From: Bradyrhizobium sp. LTSP849
Lineage (GTDB): Bacteria; Pseudomonadota; Alphaproteobacteria; Rhizobiales; Xanthobacteraceae
Direction of reading: 5' to 3'
Length of the DNA: 64,000 bases
Assembly: GCF_000938255.1 (NCBI RefSeq)
Contig: NZ_JYMR01000001.1
Span: 1 to 64,000, forward strand
Each line of letters opens with the position of its first letter. Position 1 is the stretch's first letter. This document shows, piece by piece, positions 25,269-34,666 of this stretch. The notes beneath the pieces were generated by a model. That model saw only the letters and a list, made by a program, of their open reading frames with translations, did no database searches and was not told the DNA's origin. Position numbers and translations under genes: made by a program.

Positions 25269-28268
25269 ATGCCGAACATCCCGCCTCCCTTCGTCGCCCC
25301 CTACGCACCCGATGATGCCGAGATCGCCGCGCGCCTCTTGCCGGCGTCACATCTCAGTCCGCCGCAGGAGGCGCGGATCGACCGCACCGCGACGCGGCTG
25401 ATCGAGGCGATCCGCAAGCGTGACGACCGCTTCGGCGGGGTCGAGGACATGTTGCGGGAGTTCGCCCTCTCCACCAAGGAGGGGCTGGCACTGATGGTGC
25501 TGGCGGAAGCACTGCTGCGCGTGCCGGACGCGCGCACCGCCGACCAGTTCATCGAGGACAAGCTCGGCGAAGGCGATTTCATCCACCACGAGACCAAGTC
25601 CACGGCCTTCCTGGTCAACGCCTCGGCCTGGGCGCTCGGCCTGTCGGCGCGGGTGATCCAGCCCGGCGAGACGCCCGACGGCACCATCGGCCGGCTGGTG
25701 AAGCGTCTTGGCGCGCCGGCGGTGCGCACCGCCACGCGCCAGGCGATGCGGCTGATGGGTAATCATTTCGTGCTCGGTGAGACGATCGAGCAGGCGCTGG
25801 AGCGGGGCCGGCCGCGCTCGGGCCAGAAGCCGCGCTATTCCTTCGATATGCTCGGCGAAGGTGCGCGCACGGCCGCGGACGCGAAGCGCTATTTTGACGC
25901 CTATGCCAGTGCGATCGAAACCATCGGCAAGGCCGCCGGCAACCATCCCCTGCCCGACCGACCCGGCATCTCCGTCAAGCTCTCGGCGTTGCATCCGCGC
26001 TTCGAGGCGATCAGCCACGCGCGCGTGATGCGCGAACTGGTGCCGCAACTGCTGGATCTGGCGCAACACGCCAAGGCCCATGATCTCAACTTTACCGTCG
26101 ATGCCGAAGAGGCCGACCGGCTGGAGCTGTCGCTCGACGTGATCGCTGCGACCCTCGCCGATCCCTCACTCGCCGGCTGGGACGGATTTGGGCTGGCGAT
26201 CCAGGCCTATCAGAAGCGCGCGGGCGCGGTGATCGACTACGTCCACGAGCTGGCCCGCGCACATGACCGCAAGCTGATGGTGCGGCTGGTCAAGGGCGCC
26301 TATTGGGACACCGAGATCAAGCGCGCGCAGGAGCGCGGGCTCGACGGCTATCCCGTATTCACGCGCAAGACGATGACGGACCTGAATTACGTCGCCTGCG
26401 CGCAAAAACTCCTCGCCTTGCGGCCCCGCATCTTCCCGCAATTCGCCACCCACAACGCGCTGACCGTCGCGACGGTGCTGGAGCTTGCCGGTGATGGCGG
26501 CGGCTTCGAGTTCCAGCGCCTGCACGGCATGGGCGAGGCGCTCTACGAGCAGCTCGCCAAGGACCATCCCGACATCGCCTACCGCACCTACGCGCCGGTC
26601 GGCAGCCATCGCGACCTGCTCGCTTATCTGGTGCGTCGGCTGCTCGAGAACGGCGCCAATTCCTCCTTCGTGGCGCAGGCGGCCGATTATCGCGTGCCGG
26701 TCCCGGCGCTGCTGAAGCGGCCCGCCGACGCGATCGAACGTCCGCAACAGGCGGCCCATCCCAAGATTCCGCTTCCGGGCAACCTGTTCGCGCCGGAGCG
26801 GCGTAACTCCAGCGGTATCGAATTCGGCGAGCGTGCCGCGCTCGATCGGTTGCTGGCCGACGTCAAGGCCGAGACGACCGATCTCAAGCCGGTCACCGAC
26901 GCAACGCCCGAGCGGGCCAATGCGGCTGTCACCGCGGCACGCGCTGGCTTCGCGGCCTGGAACCGGACGCCCGCGGCGGCGCGCGCAGCGGCGCTGGAGC
27001 AGGCTGCACATCTGCTGGAGAGCCGCAGCGCGCATTTCATTGCACTGTTGCAGCGCGAGGGCGGCAAGACGCTTGACGACGCGCTGTCGGAGCTGCGCGA
27101 AGCCGCCGACTTCTGCCGTTACTACGCCGCGCAGGGCCGCAAGCAATTCGGCAGCGAGGCGGCGATGCCGGGCCCGACCGGCGAGAGCAATGCGCTCACC
27201 ATGCGCGGACGCGGCGTCTTCGTGGCGATCTCACCCTGGAACTTTCCGCTCGCGATCTTCCTCGGACAAGTCACGGCAGCGCTGATGGCCGGCAACAGCG
27301 TGGTCGCAAAGCCGGCGGAGCAAACGCCCCGCATCGCGCGCGAGGCCGTAGCCCTGCTGCACGAGGCCGGCATCCCGGGAAGTGCACTGCATCTCGTCAC
27401 CGGCGACGGCCGTATCGGCGCGGTGCTGACCGCGCACCCTGACATTGCTGGCGTCGTCTTCACCGGCTCGACCGAGGTTGCGCGCCTGATCAACCGGACG
27501 CTCGCCGCCAAGGACGGACCGATCGTGCCGCTGATCGCGGAGACCGGCGGCATCAACGCCATGATTGCGGACGCGACCGCACTGCCCGAGCAGGTCGCCG
27601 ATGACGTCGTGACCTCGGCATTCCGTTCCGCCGGCCAGCGCTGCTCGGCGCTACGGCTGCTGTTCGTGCAGGAGGACGTCGCCGACCGCATGATCGAGAT
27701 GATCGCGGGCGCAGCGCGCGAACTGAAGATCGGCGACGCCAGCGATGTCGCGACCCATGTCGGCCCGGTGATCGATCAGGAGGCCAAACAGCGGCTGGAC
27801 GCGCATATCGCGCGGATGAAGACGGCGGCGCGGCTGCACTTTGCAGGTTCCGCGCCGGAGGGCTGCTTCGTCGCGCCGCACATCTTCGAGATCAAGGAAG
27901 CCGGCCAGCTCACCGAGGAGGTGTTTGGGCCGATCCTCCATGTCGTGCGGTATCGTGCCGAGAGCCTCGAACGCGTCCTGCAAGCGATCGAGCACACCGG
28001 CTATGGGCTGACGCTCGGCGTCCATTCCCGCATCGATGACACGGTCGAGGCGATCATCGACCGGGTCCAGGTCGGCAATATCTACGTCAACCGCAACATG
28101 ATTGGCGCCGTGGTCGGCGTGCAGCCGTTCGGCGGCAACGGGCTGTCCGGAACCGGCCCCAAGGCCGGCGGCCCACACTACCTCACGCGCTTTGCCACCG
28201 AGCAGACCGTGACGATCAACACGGCCGCGGCCGGCGGCAACGCCGCGCTGCTGGCGGGTGAGGAGTAG
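25269..28268 (+). CDS. putA: Bifunctional proline dehydrogenase / P5C dehydrogenase
   Basis: 999 residues: FAD proline dehydrogenase barrel in the first half (LNFTVDAEEADRLELSLDVI, KLMVRLVKGAYWDTEIKRAQ, MGEALYEQL) and NAD-dependent aldehyde dehydrogenase in the second (AISPWNFPLAIFLGQVTAAL, FTGSTEV, AETGGINAMI with the general-base Glu, and Cys792 in SAGQRCSALRL). It converts proline to glutamate, channelling P5C between sites. Length and Cys792 match the minimal PutA of Bradyrhizobium. There is no ribbon-helix-helix domain, so it does not regulate itself. Divergent from putR. Confidence 0.97.
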   Translation: MPNIPPPFVAPYAPDDAEIAARLLPASHLSPPQEARIDRTATRLIEAIRKRDDRFGGVEDMLREFALSTKEGLALMVLAEALLRVPDARTADQFIEDKLGEGDFIHHETKSTAFLVNASAWALGLSARVIQPGETPDGTIGRLVKRLGAPAVRTATRQAMRLMGNHFVLGETIEQALERGRPRSGQKPRYSFDMLGEGARTAADAKRYFDAYASAIETIGKAAGNHPLPDRPGISVKLSALHPRFEAISHARVMRELVPQLLDLAQHAKAHDLNFTVDAEEADRLELSLDVIAATLADPSLAGWDGFGLAIQAYQKRAGAVIDYVHELARAHDRKLMVRLVKGAYWDTEIKRAQERGLDGYPVFTRKTMTDLNYVACAQKLLALRPRIFPQFATHNALTVATVLELAGDGGGFEFQRLHGMGEALYEQLAKDHPDIAYRTYAPVGSHRDLLAYLVRRLLENGANSSFVAQAADYRVPVPALLKRPADAIERPQQAAHPKIPLPGNLFAPERRNSSGIEFGERAALDRLLADVKAETTDLKPVTDATPERANAAVTAARAGFAAWNRTPAAARAAALEQAAHLLESRSAHFIALLQREGGKTLDDALSELREAADFCRYYAAQGRKQFGSEAAMPGPTGESNALTMRGRGVFVAISPWNFPLAIFLGQVTAALMAGNSVVAKPAEQTPRIAREAVALLHEAGIPGSALHLVTGDGRIGAVLTAHPDIAGVVFTGSTEVARLINRTLAAKDGPIVPLIAETGGINAMIADATALPEQVADDVVTSAFRSAGQRCSALRLLFVQEDVADRMIEMIAGAARELKIGDASDVATHVGPVIDQEAKQRLDAHIARMKTAARLHFAGSAPEGCFVAPHIFEIKEAGQLTEEVFGPILHVVRYRAESLERVLQAIEHTGYGLTLGVHSRIDDTVEAIIDRVQVGNIYVNRNMIGAVVGVQPFGGNGLSGTGPKAGGPHYLTRFATEQTVTINTAAAGGNAALLAGEE

Positions 28269-28276
28269 CTTACATC

Positions 28277-29404
28277 TTACCGGGAGATGTAGCCCGCGGC
28301 CTCCGGCTTGAACCGATAGATCAGATAAGGCGTCTTGTTCTCTGCTTTTCCGTTGTGAAACATTGCGGCTGCAGAGACTTGGGACGCAGAAACGTACATG
28401 TACCCGTCCGGAGACGCCGTAATGCCGTCCGGCCACACCATGTCAGGATCATTGAGATAAGTACGATATTTCCGGTCCGACCCGATGATGCCGATCGACT
28501 TGGTTTCAACGGCGGTCAGATAGATATTGCCCGCGTAGTCGATTGATAGACCGCCGTTGTTAGGCTTGTCGGAGTAGCGTTCTACCCTCTTGCTCAATTC
28601 TTCGGAGCCGAGCTTCTCGTTACTGAGGTCGGCCGCTTTGATCCGATAGAGAGATCGGCCGCTGAGCGGAGCGAAGTAGACCCACTCGGAGTTGACGTCC
28701 ATCGTAATGCCGTCGCAACCAACCTTGATGATGGATGGCTTGCCGTCCTTGCCCGGCACGGTCAGATCGTTGCCGTCCACCGTGATTGGGATATTTTCCG
28801 GAACGGTTGATCGATCGCCATCCAGCACTCGCCGCGCGGCGCCGGTGTCCATGTCGATCACAATGATCGCCGCGTGAGAACCATCGCCTCCCGGCCCGAT
28901 GTTTTCGTCGGCAATGTAGAACTTTCGATTCTTTTGATCGATCACGATGTCCTGCGGTTGAGACCCCGCCACCGTGATCGGCTCCGGCATATAGTATATT
29001 CGCTCGAGCTTGTTCGCCCGCGTATTCCAACCGACGAGCTTCGGCGTGATCCGGGTTCGAAAACCCATATCGATAATCCATACGACTCCACTTTCGTCGG
29101 ATCGCAACCCCAGCACGTTGTCGAGATACTGATCCGTTCCCTTCCTTGGAACGTTCCATTCGGCATTCGGAAAGGGCTCGAAAGTTGTCGACGATGTGAG
29201 CCTGGCTACTCTCAGTTCGGGATCATAGAATGGATGGTGACTGAAGATCAGCTGATTGTCCGGTGTGAACGCAATATTGCCGACAGACTGAGGCAGTCTG
29301 GCGAATATCTCGGCCTTGCCTCCCCGATCCTGGGCCTGCGCCGCTCCACCCAGAAATGCAGCGGCTATCGAAACTAGAATCAGATTTCGCCTCGCGGTCC
29401 TCAT
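28277..29404 (-). CDS. Secreted yellow/major-royal-jelly-family protein
   Basis: 375 residues with a Sec signal (NLILVSIAAAFLGGAAQAQ). The body is a six-bladed propeller of the yellow/MRJP family, related to SMP-30: FTPDNQLIFSHHPFYDPELR, VLGLRSDESGVVWIIDMGFR, QPQDIVIDQKNRKFYIADEN, and MVWPDGITASPDGYMYVSAS. Bacterial members are often annotated L-dopachrome tautomerase-related or gluconolactonase-like, but their reactions are unknown. GGGAG precedes the ATG at 29404. It is divergent from an HxlR regulator, which probably controls it. Its stop lies eight bases from the convergent putA stop. Confidence 0.85.
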   Translation of the reverse strand: MRTARRNLILVSIAAAFLGGAAQAQDRGGKAEIFARLPQSVGNIAFTPDNQLIFSHHPFYDPELRVARLTSSTTFEPFPNAEWNVPRKGTDQYLDNVLGLRSDESGVVWIIDMGFRTRITPKLVGWNTRANKLERIYYMPEPITVAGSQPQDIVIDQKNRKFYIADENIGPGGDGSHAAIIVIDMDTGAARRVLDGDRSTVPENIPITVDGNDLTVPGKDGKPSIIKVGCDGITMDVNSEWVYFAPLSGRSLYRIKAADLSNEKLGSEELSKRVERYSDKPNNGGLSIDYAGNIYLTAVETKSIGIIGSDRKYRTYLNDPDMVWPDGITASPDGYMYVSASQVSAAAMFHNGKAENKTPYLIYRFKPEAAGYISR

Positions 29405-29530
29405 GTGTCTCACTCCCCTGGTTGTCATTTTTGTTTATGAAGGCTTGGATGTGTCGAGGACCGCAGCTTCAGCTCGCATGCGGCAGTCGCCGACTTGTCC
29501 GGCCCACAATTAGCCGGTAGCCTCAGATCT

Positions 29531-29572
29531 TGCGATACGCACAAGAATTGCCACTAGTATCGAAAAGGATAC
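29531..29572. promoter_or_regulatory. GATAC/GTATC half-site cluster, likely HxlR box
   Basis: GTATC-N6-GATAC (29557-29572) lies four bases before the HxlR ATG, and a further GATAC sits in the near-palindrome TGCGATACGCA (29531-29541). The downstream dyad overlaps the ribosome-binding region, so binding there should repress the regulator gene. Confidence 0.5.
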
Positions 29573-29576
29573 CGTC

Positions 29577-29939
29577 ATGGCCAAACCTCGGCACTCGCGC
29601 TTCGATTGCGCCCCGGGCTGCACGGTGGAAGCCGCCATCAGCCTCATCGATGGGAAATGGAAATGCGTCATCCTCTTCCACCTTCTGGAAGGGACGGTTC
29701 GCTTCAACGAAATCAAGCGGCGAATTCCTGCCGTCACGCATCGGACGCTTACAAATCAACTCCGCGAACTCGAAATCGACGGGTTGATTGTACGAAAGGT
29801 CTATCCGCAGGTGCCTCCGAAGGTCGAATACAGTCTTTCAGAATTGGGGAGAAGCATGACGCCTGTCCTGACGGCGTTGAAAGCCTGGGGAGACTCCAAC
29901 ATCGGTCGATTCGGCAACCGCGAGTCCGTCGCGGCCTGA
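29577..29939 (+). CDS. HxlR-family transcriptional regulator
   Basis: 120 residues, the usual HxlR size: CAPGCTVEAAISLIDGKWKC, a family hallmark with a conserved N-terminal Cys, then FNEIKRRIPAVTHRTLTNQL as the recognition region and KVEYSLSELGRSMTPVL. HxlR proteins respond to electrophiles or oxidants, often through that Cys. It is divergent from the yellow-like protein gene with GATAC-type half sites between. No operon partner downstream. Confidence 0.93.
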   Translation: MAKPRHSRFDCAPGCTVEAAISLIDGKWKCVILFHLLEGTVRFNEIKRRIPAVTHRTLTNQLRELEIDGLIVRKVYPQVPPKVEYSLSELGRSMTPVLTALKAWGDSNIGRFGNRESVAA

Positions 29940-29975
29940 CAAGCGACGCCATCTCACCCGATCTCGTTTTGTCGG

Positions 29976-32069
29976 CTACAGACAGGTATCGTCCTTGCTG
30001 CCGCGCCCGGAACTGCCGCAGGGGGTGCGCTTCGAAAGCTGCTGGATCTTCAGCTTGGATTGAGCCTGGGCCGCGACGTCGAACACGTTCGCCGGCGTCA
30101 TCTGGGTGGCGCTGCGATAATCGTCCGTTGCCTTGTCCAGATCGCTCTTGGCCTCGTAGGCGCCCGCACGCGCAAAATAGCGCTCGATCGTCGGCTTCTG
30201 CGCGATCGCCTTGCCGAGATCGTCCAGCGCCTTGTCGTATTGCTTCAACGACGTGAAGGCGATCCCGCGCAGGCTGAGCGCATCCGGATCGTTCGGCCGC
30301 GTCCCCAGCACCAGATTGAGATCGGTCATGGCGCCGGCGGCATCCTTCTTGCCGAGATAGGCGCGCGCGCGGAGCGTGCGCACGAACGCGTCGAAGGCGG
30401 TCTGCTTGCCGACGATCTGGTCGAGCGCCACGATCGCGCGGTCATATTGTCCGGAGATCAGCATCGCCAGTCCCTGGCCGAGCTCGGCGACCTGGTTGTT
30501 GGGATTGCGATCGAGCGCGTTCTTGACGTCGACGAGGCCCTCGGCGTTGTTCCCCTTCAGCAGCAAGACGAGCCCGCGGGCGGCACGCGCGGTGTCGTTG
30601 ACGGGATTGAGCACCAGCGAATGGTCGAAATCGACCACGGCCTTGTCCATCTGGTTGAGGCCCATATAGGTCTGGCCGCGCTCGGAGAAGGCCATGTAGT
30701 CCTTGTCGTTGAGCGAGATCGAACGGTCGAAATCGGCGAGTGCGTCCTGGAATTTTCCAGTCAAGCGGTTCGCCATGCCGCGGCAGATATAGGCAGCGGC
30801 ATCGTTCGGATTGACACTGAGCGCCTGATTGGCATCAGCCGTAGCCTGATCGAATTGCTTCATTCCGATCGAGGCCACCGCGTGGGACACCAGCAAGGGT
30901 CCGTCGTTCGGCTTCATCCTCAGCAGGGCATCGATGTCGGTCCGCGCCTCCGCGAAGCGGGACAATGACAGGTTCGCCACAACTCGGTATCTGAGCGCGG
31001 CCAGGTTGCGGGGATCGGCCGCGAGCACCGTGTTGAGGCGCGGGAGAGCTTCGGCGTATTTCTTCTGCGCCATCAACTGCGCCGCCTCGCTCAGGCCCGG
31101 CGTCAACGCCGGGATCGTGCCTTGCGGGATTGTTGCCAGCGGGGCCGTTGATTGCGGTGCCGCAGGCGGCGGGGCGACGGCTACAGCCTTGGGTGCCGCG
31201 GGCGTTGGCGGCCCACCACTGACCTTCGCAAGCTCGGCCTGCATGGCGATAGCGGACTGCTTTTGCTGCTGCGCGGCGGGGTCGTTCGGGGCGACCGACA
31301 GCACCTTGTCGAAGTCTGCGATCGCGCGCGCATAATCGCCCTTGGAGCTGAACAGCTGCCCCCGCGCGAAATAGGAGGCACGATCGGGCTGCGGCGTCTG
31401 CGCGATCGCGCGCGAGAAATCCTCGATCGCGTGATCGATGTCGCCCTTGCGGCGATAGACCTGGCCGCGCCAGAAGAAGGCGTTGGGCAAGCTTGCATTC
31501 ATCGAGATCGCGGTGTTGAGGTCGCTCATGGCCTGATCGAGCTGCGAGCTCTCGACATAGACCCGCGCACGCCCGACATAGGCGAGGGCAAAGTCCTGCC
31601 TCAGCGTGATGGCCTGGCTGAAATCGGCGGCGGCGTCGGTCCACTGCTTCTGGTCGATTTTCACTCCGCCGCGCGATGCGAACGCATTCGGGCTTTTGGG
31701 ATCGAGTTCGATGGCCTGGTTGATGTCGGCCAGCGCTCCGTCAAGACTGCCTTTGCGCTGCCGGGCGAAGCCGCGCGACAGCAACGCGGGCACGGATTTC
31801 GGGTTGAGCTGGACCGCCGCATCCGCGTCGGCCAGCCCCGCATCGAGGTTCGCGCGGCCCATGAACAGGCGCGACCTGTTCACATAGGCGCGTAACCGCT
31901 CCTCGGCGGCGCGCGATTGATCGTTGATGATGGCGGTACAGCCAGCCTCGACCTTCTCAGACGGCGGGCCGTTGCAATCTTCGAGGTCACCCGCTCGGGC
32001 CGAACCGTGCATGCCGCACCAAATCATGAACGCGGCGGGAACCACCAGGCGGACGAACGGGATCGACAT
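29976..32069 (-). CDS. Exported TPR-repeat protein
   Basis: About 697 residues. A Sec signal (FVRLVVPAAFMIWCGMHGSA) precedes two blocks of tetratricopeptide repeats, roughly 50-290 and 340-680, with typical units such as AYVGRARVYVESSQLDQAMS and YMAFSERGQTYMGLNQMDKA. They are separated by an Ala/Pro-rich linker (GGPPTPAAPKAVAV). TPR arrays are protein-binding scaffolds; no enzymatic domain is visible. I place the start at 32069, before the signal peptide; the frame is open to 32126. The C-terminal CGSSGRGSKDDTCL carries two Cys. Partner unknown. Confidence 0.85.
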   Translation of the reverse strand: MSIPFVRLVVPAAFMIWCGMHGSARAGDLEDCNGPPSEKVEAGCTAIINDQSRAAEERLRAYVNRSRLFMGRANLDAGLADADAAVQLNPKSVPALLSRGFARQRKGSLDGALADINQAIELDPKSPNAFASRGGVKIDQKQWTDAAADFSQAITLRQDFALAYVGRARVYVESSQLDQAMSDLNTAISMNASLPNAFFWRGQVYRRKGDIDHAIEDFSRAIAQTPQPDRASYFARGQLFSSKGDYARAIADFDKVLSVAPNDPAAQQQKQSAIAMQAELAKVSGGPPTPAAPKAVAVAPPPAAPQSTAPLATIPQGTIPALTPGLSEAAQLMAQKKYAEALPRLNTVLAADPRNLAALRYRVVANLSLSRFAEARTDIDALLRMKPNDGPLLVSHAVASIGMKQFDQATADANQALSVNPNDAAAYICRGMANRLTGKFQDALADFDRSISLNDKDYMAFSERGQTYMGLNQMDKAVVDFDHSLVLNPVNDTARAARGLVLLLKGNNAEGLVDVKNALDRNPNNQVAELGQGLAMLISGQYDRAIVALDQIVGKQTAFDAFVRTLRARAYLGKKDAAGAMTDLNLVLGTRPNDPDALSLRGIAFTSLKQYDKALDDLGKAIAQKPTIERYFARAGAYEAKSDLDKATDDYRSATQMTPANVFDVAAQAQSKLKIQQLSKRTPCGSSGRGSKDDTCL

Positions 32070-32299
32070 GACCGGCTGATCCTTCGAGACGAACATCAGC
32101 CTGCGTGAAGCAGCGCAGGTCGACAAAGCTGTACAACCGGGGCGAGCTGATTGCCACAGCCCTCTCGCATTTCAGCCCGGCGAATGCGCGCCCCGGAGGG
32201 GCGTTGCATCCCACCGAAACATCGGTCAAATGGTTGTGCTGTCAGGGTTTGTGAATTCCAGCCAGCGGGAAACGACAAGAGCAAGGGAGCAACGCCGCG

Positions 32300-33505
32300 A
32301 TGGAAAAAGGCATTTTTACAGGCCTGAAGGTTCTGGATTGCGCGAGCTTCATCGCAGCGCCCGCGGCTGCGACCGTGCTGTCGGATTTCGGCGCCGACGT
32401 CATCAAGATCGAGCCGCCCGGCGCCGGCGACCCCTACCGCAATCTGCCGAACCTGCCGGGCTATCCGACCAGCGAGCACAATTTCGCCTGGCTCTTGGAG
32501 GCCCGCAACAAGAAGAGCCTCGCGCTCGACCTCTCCAAGCCCGAGGCGCAGGCCGTGCTCTACAAGCTCGTCGAAGAGACCGACGTCTTCATCACCAACA
32601 TGCCGCCGCCCGTCCGCGCCAAGCTCGGCATCACCTATGACCATCTCGCCCATCTCAACGACCGGCTGATCTACGCCTCCTTTACCGGCTACGGCGAGAA
32701 GGGCGAGGAAGCCAACAAGCCAGGCTTTGACAGCAACGCCTATTGGGCGCGCTCCGGCCTGATGGACCTTGTCCGCGCCGACACCAACACCACGCCGGCT
32801 CGCTCGGTCGCCGGCATGGGTGACCATCCCTGCGCCATGGCGTTGTACAGCGCGATCGTCACCGCGCTCTATCAGCGCGAAAAGACCGGCAAGGGTTCGC
32901 ATGTCGCCTCCAACCTGATGGCGAATGGCGTGTGGGCCGCGAGCGTGCTGGCGCAGGCAAAGCTCTGCGGCGCCAAGTTCGGCGAAAGGCGGCCGCGTGA
33001 GCGCGCGCCGAATGCGGTAGGCAACCACTATCAGTGCAAGGACGGCCGCTGGCTGATCCTGTCGTTGCTCAGCGAGGATAAGCAGTGGCCGACGCTCGCC
33101 CGCTGCCTCGGCCGCGACGACCTGATCGCCGATCCGCGCTTCGCCACCAAGCCCGACCGCCACGCCCGCTCGGTCGAGCTGATCAAGATCTTTGACGAGA
33201 CGTTCGCCACCAAGGATCTCGCCGAATGGCGCAAGATCCTCGACGGCAATGGGCTGGTGTTCGGCATCGTCGGCATTCTGGACGATATCCCGAACGACAA
33301 GCAGATGCTCGACAACGAGGTGCTGGTGCCGTTCGAGAACGACACCATGCTCACTATCTCCAGTCCGATCTGGATCGACGGCACCAAAAAGGTGCAGCCG
33401 CGCAAGCCGCCCGGCGTCGGCGAGCACAGTGACGAGATTTTGCGTGGCGCGGGATACGATGAGGCCGCGATCAAGCAGCTGCGAGGGTCGGGGGCTGTGG
33501 GGTAG
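32300..33505 (+). CDS. CaiB/BaiF-family CoA-transferase
   Basis: 401 residues. Seen: FTGLKVLDCASFIAAPAAAT, DFGADVIKIEPPGAGDPYRN, LLEARNKKSLALDLSKPEAQ, and GMGDHPCAM, whose Asp is the expected catalytic residue. The acceptor-binding loop YWARSGLMDL is present. GGGAG precedes the ATG. It stands alone between a divergent TPR gene and a hairpin repeat, so the acid it activates cannot be inferred from context. It is clearly diverged from the CaiB homologue at 9165. Confidence 0.92.
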   Translation: MEKGIFTGLKVLDCASFIAAPAAATVLSDFGADVIKIEPPGAGDPYRNLPNLPGYPTSEHNFAWLLEARNKKSLALDLSKPEAQAVLYKLVEETDVFITNMPPPVRAKLGITYDHLAHLNDRLIYASFTGYGEKGEEANKPGFDSNAYWARSGLMDLVRADTNTTPARSVAGMGDHPCAMALYSAIVTALYQREKTGKGSHVASNLMANGVWAASVLAQAKLCGAKFGERRPRERAPNAVGNHYQCKDGRWLILSLLSEDKQWPTLARCLGRDDLIADPRFATKPDRHARSVELIKIFDETFATKDLAEWRKILDGNGLVFGIVGILDDIPNDKQMLDNEVLVPFENDTMLTISSPIWIDGTKKVQPRKPPGVGEHSDEILRGAGYDEAAIKQLRGSGAVG

Positions 33506-33531
33506 GCGCTGCGCGCGCCACATACTCCAGT

Positions 33532-33658
33532 GTCGTCCCGGCGAAGGCCGGGACCCATAACCCCAGGGAGATATTTGGCGAAGACTCGTCGTTCGGTACT
33601 CCTACCGATCACAATCGATAAATCACGCGGTATGGGTCCCGGCCTTCGCCGGGACGAC
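33532..33658. repeat. Hairpin repeat, GTCGTCCCGG family, copy 2 (127 bases, inverted)
   Basis: Same outer arms as 12887-13013 but the core runs the other way: CCCATAACCCCAGGGAG is on the left and CGCGGTATGGGTCCCGG on the right. It is followed at 33680-33709 by half of the GTCATTGCGAG family repeat, making a composite. Confidence 0.92.
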
Positions 33659-33730
33659 AGTAAGAGCACGGATGCATTGCTGGATTGCTTCGCTGCGCTC
33701 ACAATGACGACGTGGCACGATCTCGCTATA

Positions 33731-33760
33731 ACCTCACGACAACATCCCGCGTCGTGAGGT
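33731..33760 (+). promoter_or_regulatory. Perfect hairpin covering the GST ribosome-binding site
   Basis: ACCTCACGAC (33731-33740) and GTCGTGAGGT (33751-33760) are perfect 10-base reverse complements around a 10-base loop. The right arm contains the only Shine-Dalgarno-like sequence (GAGGT) before the GST ATG at 33764. If transcribed it would hide the ribosome-binding site; it could also be a DNA operator. Confidence 0.6.
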
Positions 33761-33763
33761 CCC

Positions 33764-34411
33764 ATGCCCAGCTACCGCCTGCACTACTTCCCTGAATCCG
33801 GCAACAGCTACAAGCTGGCGCTGATGCTGACGCTTTGCGGCGAGACGTTCGAGCCGGTCTGGACCGATTTCGGCGGCGGCGTCACGCGCACGGCGGAATG
33901 GCGCAAGGCCGTGAACGAGATGGGCGAGATTCCCGTGCTCGAGGTCGACGGCGTGAAAATGACGCAGACCGCGCCTCTCCTGCTCAAGCTTGCAGATCAA
34001 TACGGGCGTTTCGGCGCCGACACGGAAGAGGAAAAGTTCGAGCTGCTGCGCTGGCTGTTCTGGGACAACCACAAGCTCACCGGCTATATGGCGACCTACC
34101 GCTTCATGCGGGCCTTCACTGAGAAAAACGATCCGCAGGTGCTAAAACACTTTCGGCGGCGGCTTGAGGATTTCCTCGGCATTCTCGACGGACATCTCCA
34201 GCACAACGCCTTCGCGATCGGCACCAAGCCGACGGTCGCCGATATTTCGATGATGGCCTATCTGCACTATCCGAGCGACGAGCACGGGTTTGATTTCGCA
34301 GCGAGCCATCCCGCCATCGACGCCTGGCTCGGCCGCATGGCCGCCCTGCCCGGCTGGAAATCTGCGTATGATCTCCTGCCCGGCAAGCGGATGACAAATT
34401 ACGCGACGTGA
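33764..34411 (+). CDS. Glutathione S-transferase family protein
   Basis: 215 residues. N-terminal thioredoxin-like domain: YRLHYFPESGNSYKLALML (catalytic Tyr or Ser region), NEMGEIPVLEVDG with the cis-Pro, and TQTAPLLLKLADQYG contacting glutathione. The C-terminal helical domain has IGTKPTVADISMMAYLHYP, the conserved folding motif with its Asp. Likely a soluble conjugating enzyme or glutathione-dependent isomerase; substrate unknown. A hairpin covers its ribosome-binding site. Confidence 0.92.
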   Translation: MPSYRLHYFPESGNSYKLALMLTLCGETFEPVWTDFGGGVTRTAEWRKAVNEMGEIPVLEVDGVKMTQTAPLLLKLADQYGRFGADTEEEKFELLRWLFWDNHKLTGYMATYRFMRAFTEKNDPQVLKHFRRRLEDFLGILDGHLQHNAFAIGTKPTVADISMMAYLHYPSDEHGFDFAASHPAIDAWLGRMAALPGWKSAYDLLPGKRMTNYAT

Positions 34412-34420
34412 GACATCCCG

Positions 34421-34585
34421 CTAGCGCAGCGCCAGCCAGCCGAGCGTGAACAGGATGCCGCCGACGATGACCACCACCGCGATCGCCCAGGTGCTGACGC
34501 GGATGCTGCCGGTGACCTGTTTGGCTTCTTCATTGCGCGCGATCTCGCGATTGCGCTCCTTGTTGGCGTCGCTGGTGTCCGTCAT
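34421..34585 (-). CDS. Small single-span membrane protein (54 aa)
   Basis: An open frame of 55 codons, MTDTSDANKERNREIARNEE onward, with a charged N-terminal half and one hydrophobic helix (STWAIAVVVIVGGILFTLGW) ending LALR. GGA lies six bases before the ATG. The charged-then-hydrophobic plan and good codon use support a real gene despite its size. It converges on the GST gene. No family recognised. Confidence 0.6.
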   Translation of the reverse strand: MTDTSDANKERNREIARNEEAKQVTGSIRVSTWAIAVVVIVGGILFTLGWLALR

Positions 34586-34620
34586 GGGTCATCCAAATCG
34601 TTATGCAGATTTTGTCTTGC

Positions 34621-34665
34621 GCATGATCTTATCGGAAAACCGCTACACACTTTTCCGGATCATGC
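34621..34665. repeat. Hairpin repeat, GCATGATC...GATCATGC family, copy 1
   Basis: 45 bases: GCATGATCTTATCGGAAAAC on the left and CTTTTCCGGATCATGC on the right. A close copy is at 60648-60695. The following bases GCTAACGCG contain the stop codon of the convergent monohaem-protein gene. Confidence 0.85.
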
Positions 34666-34666
34666 G

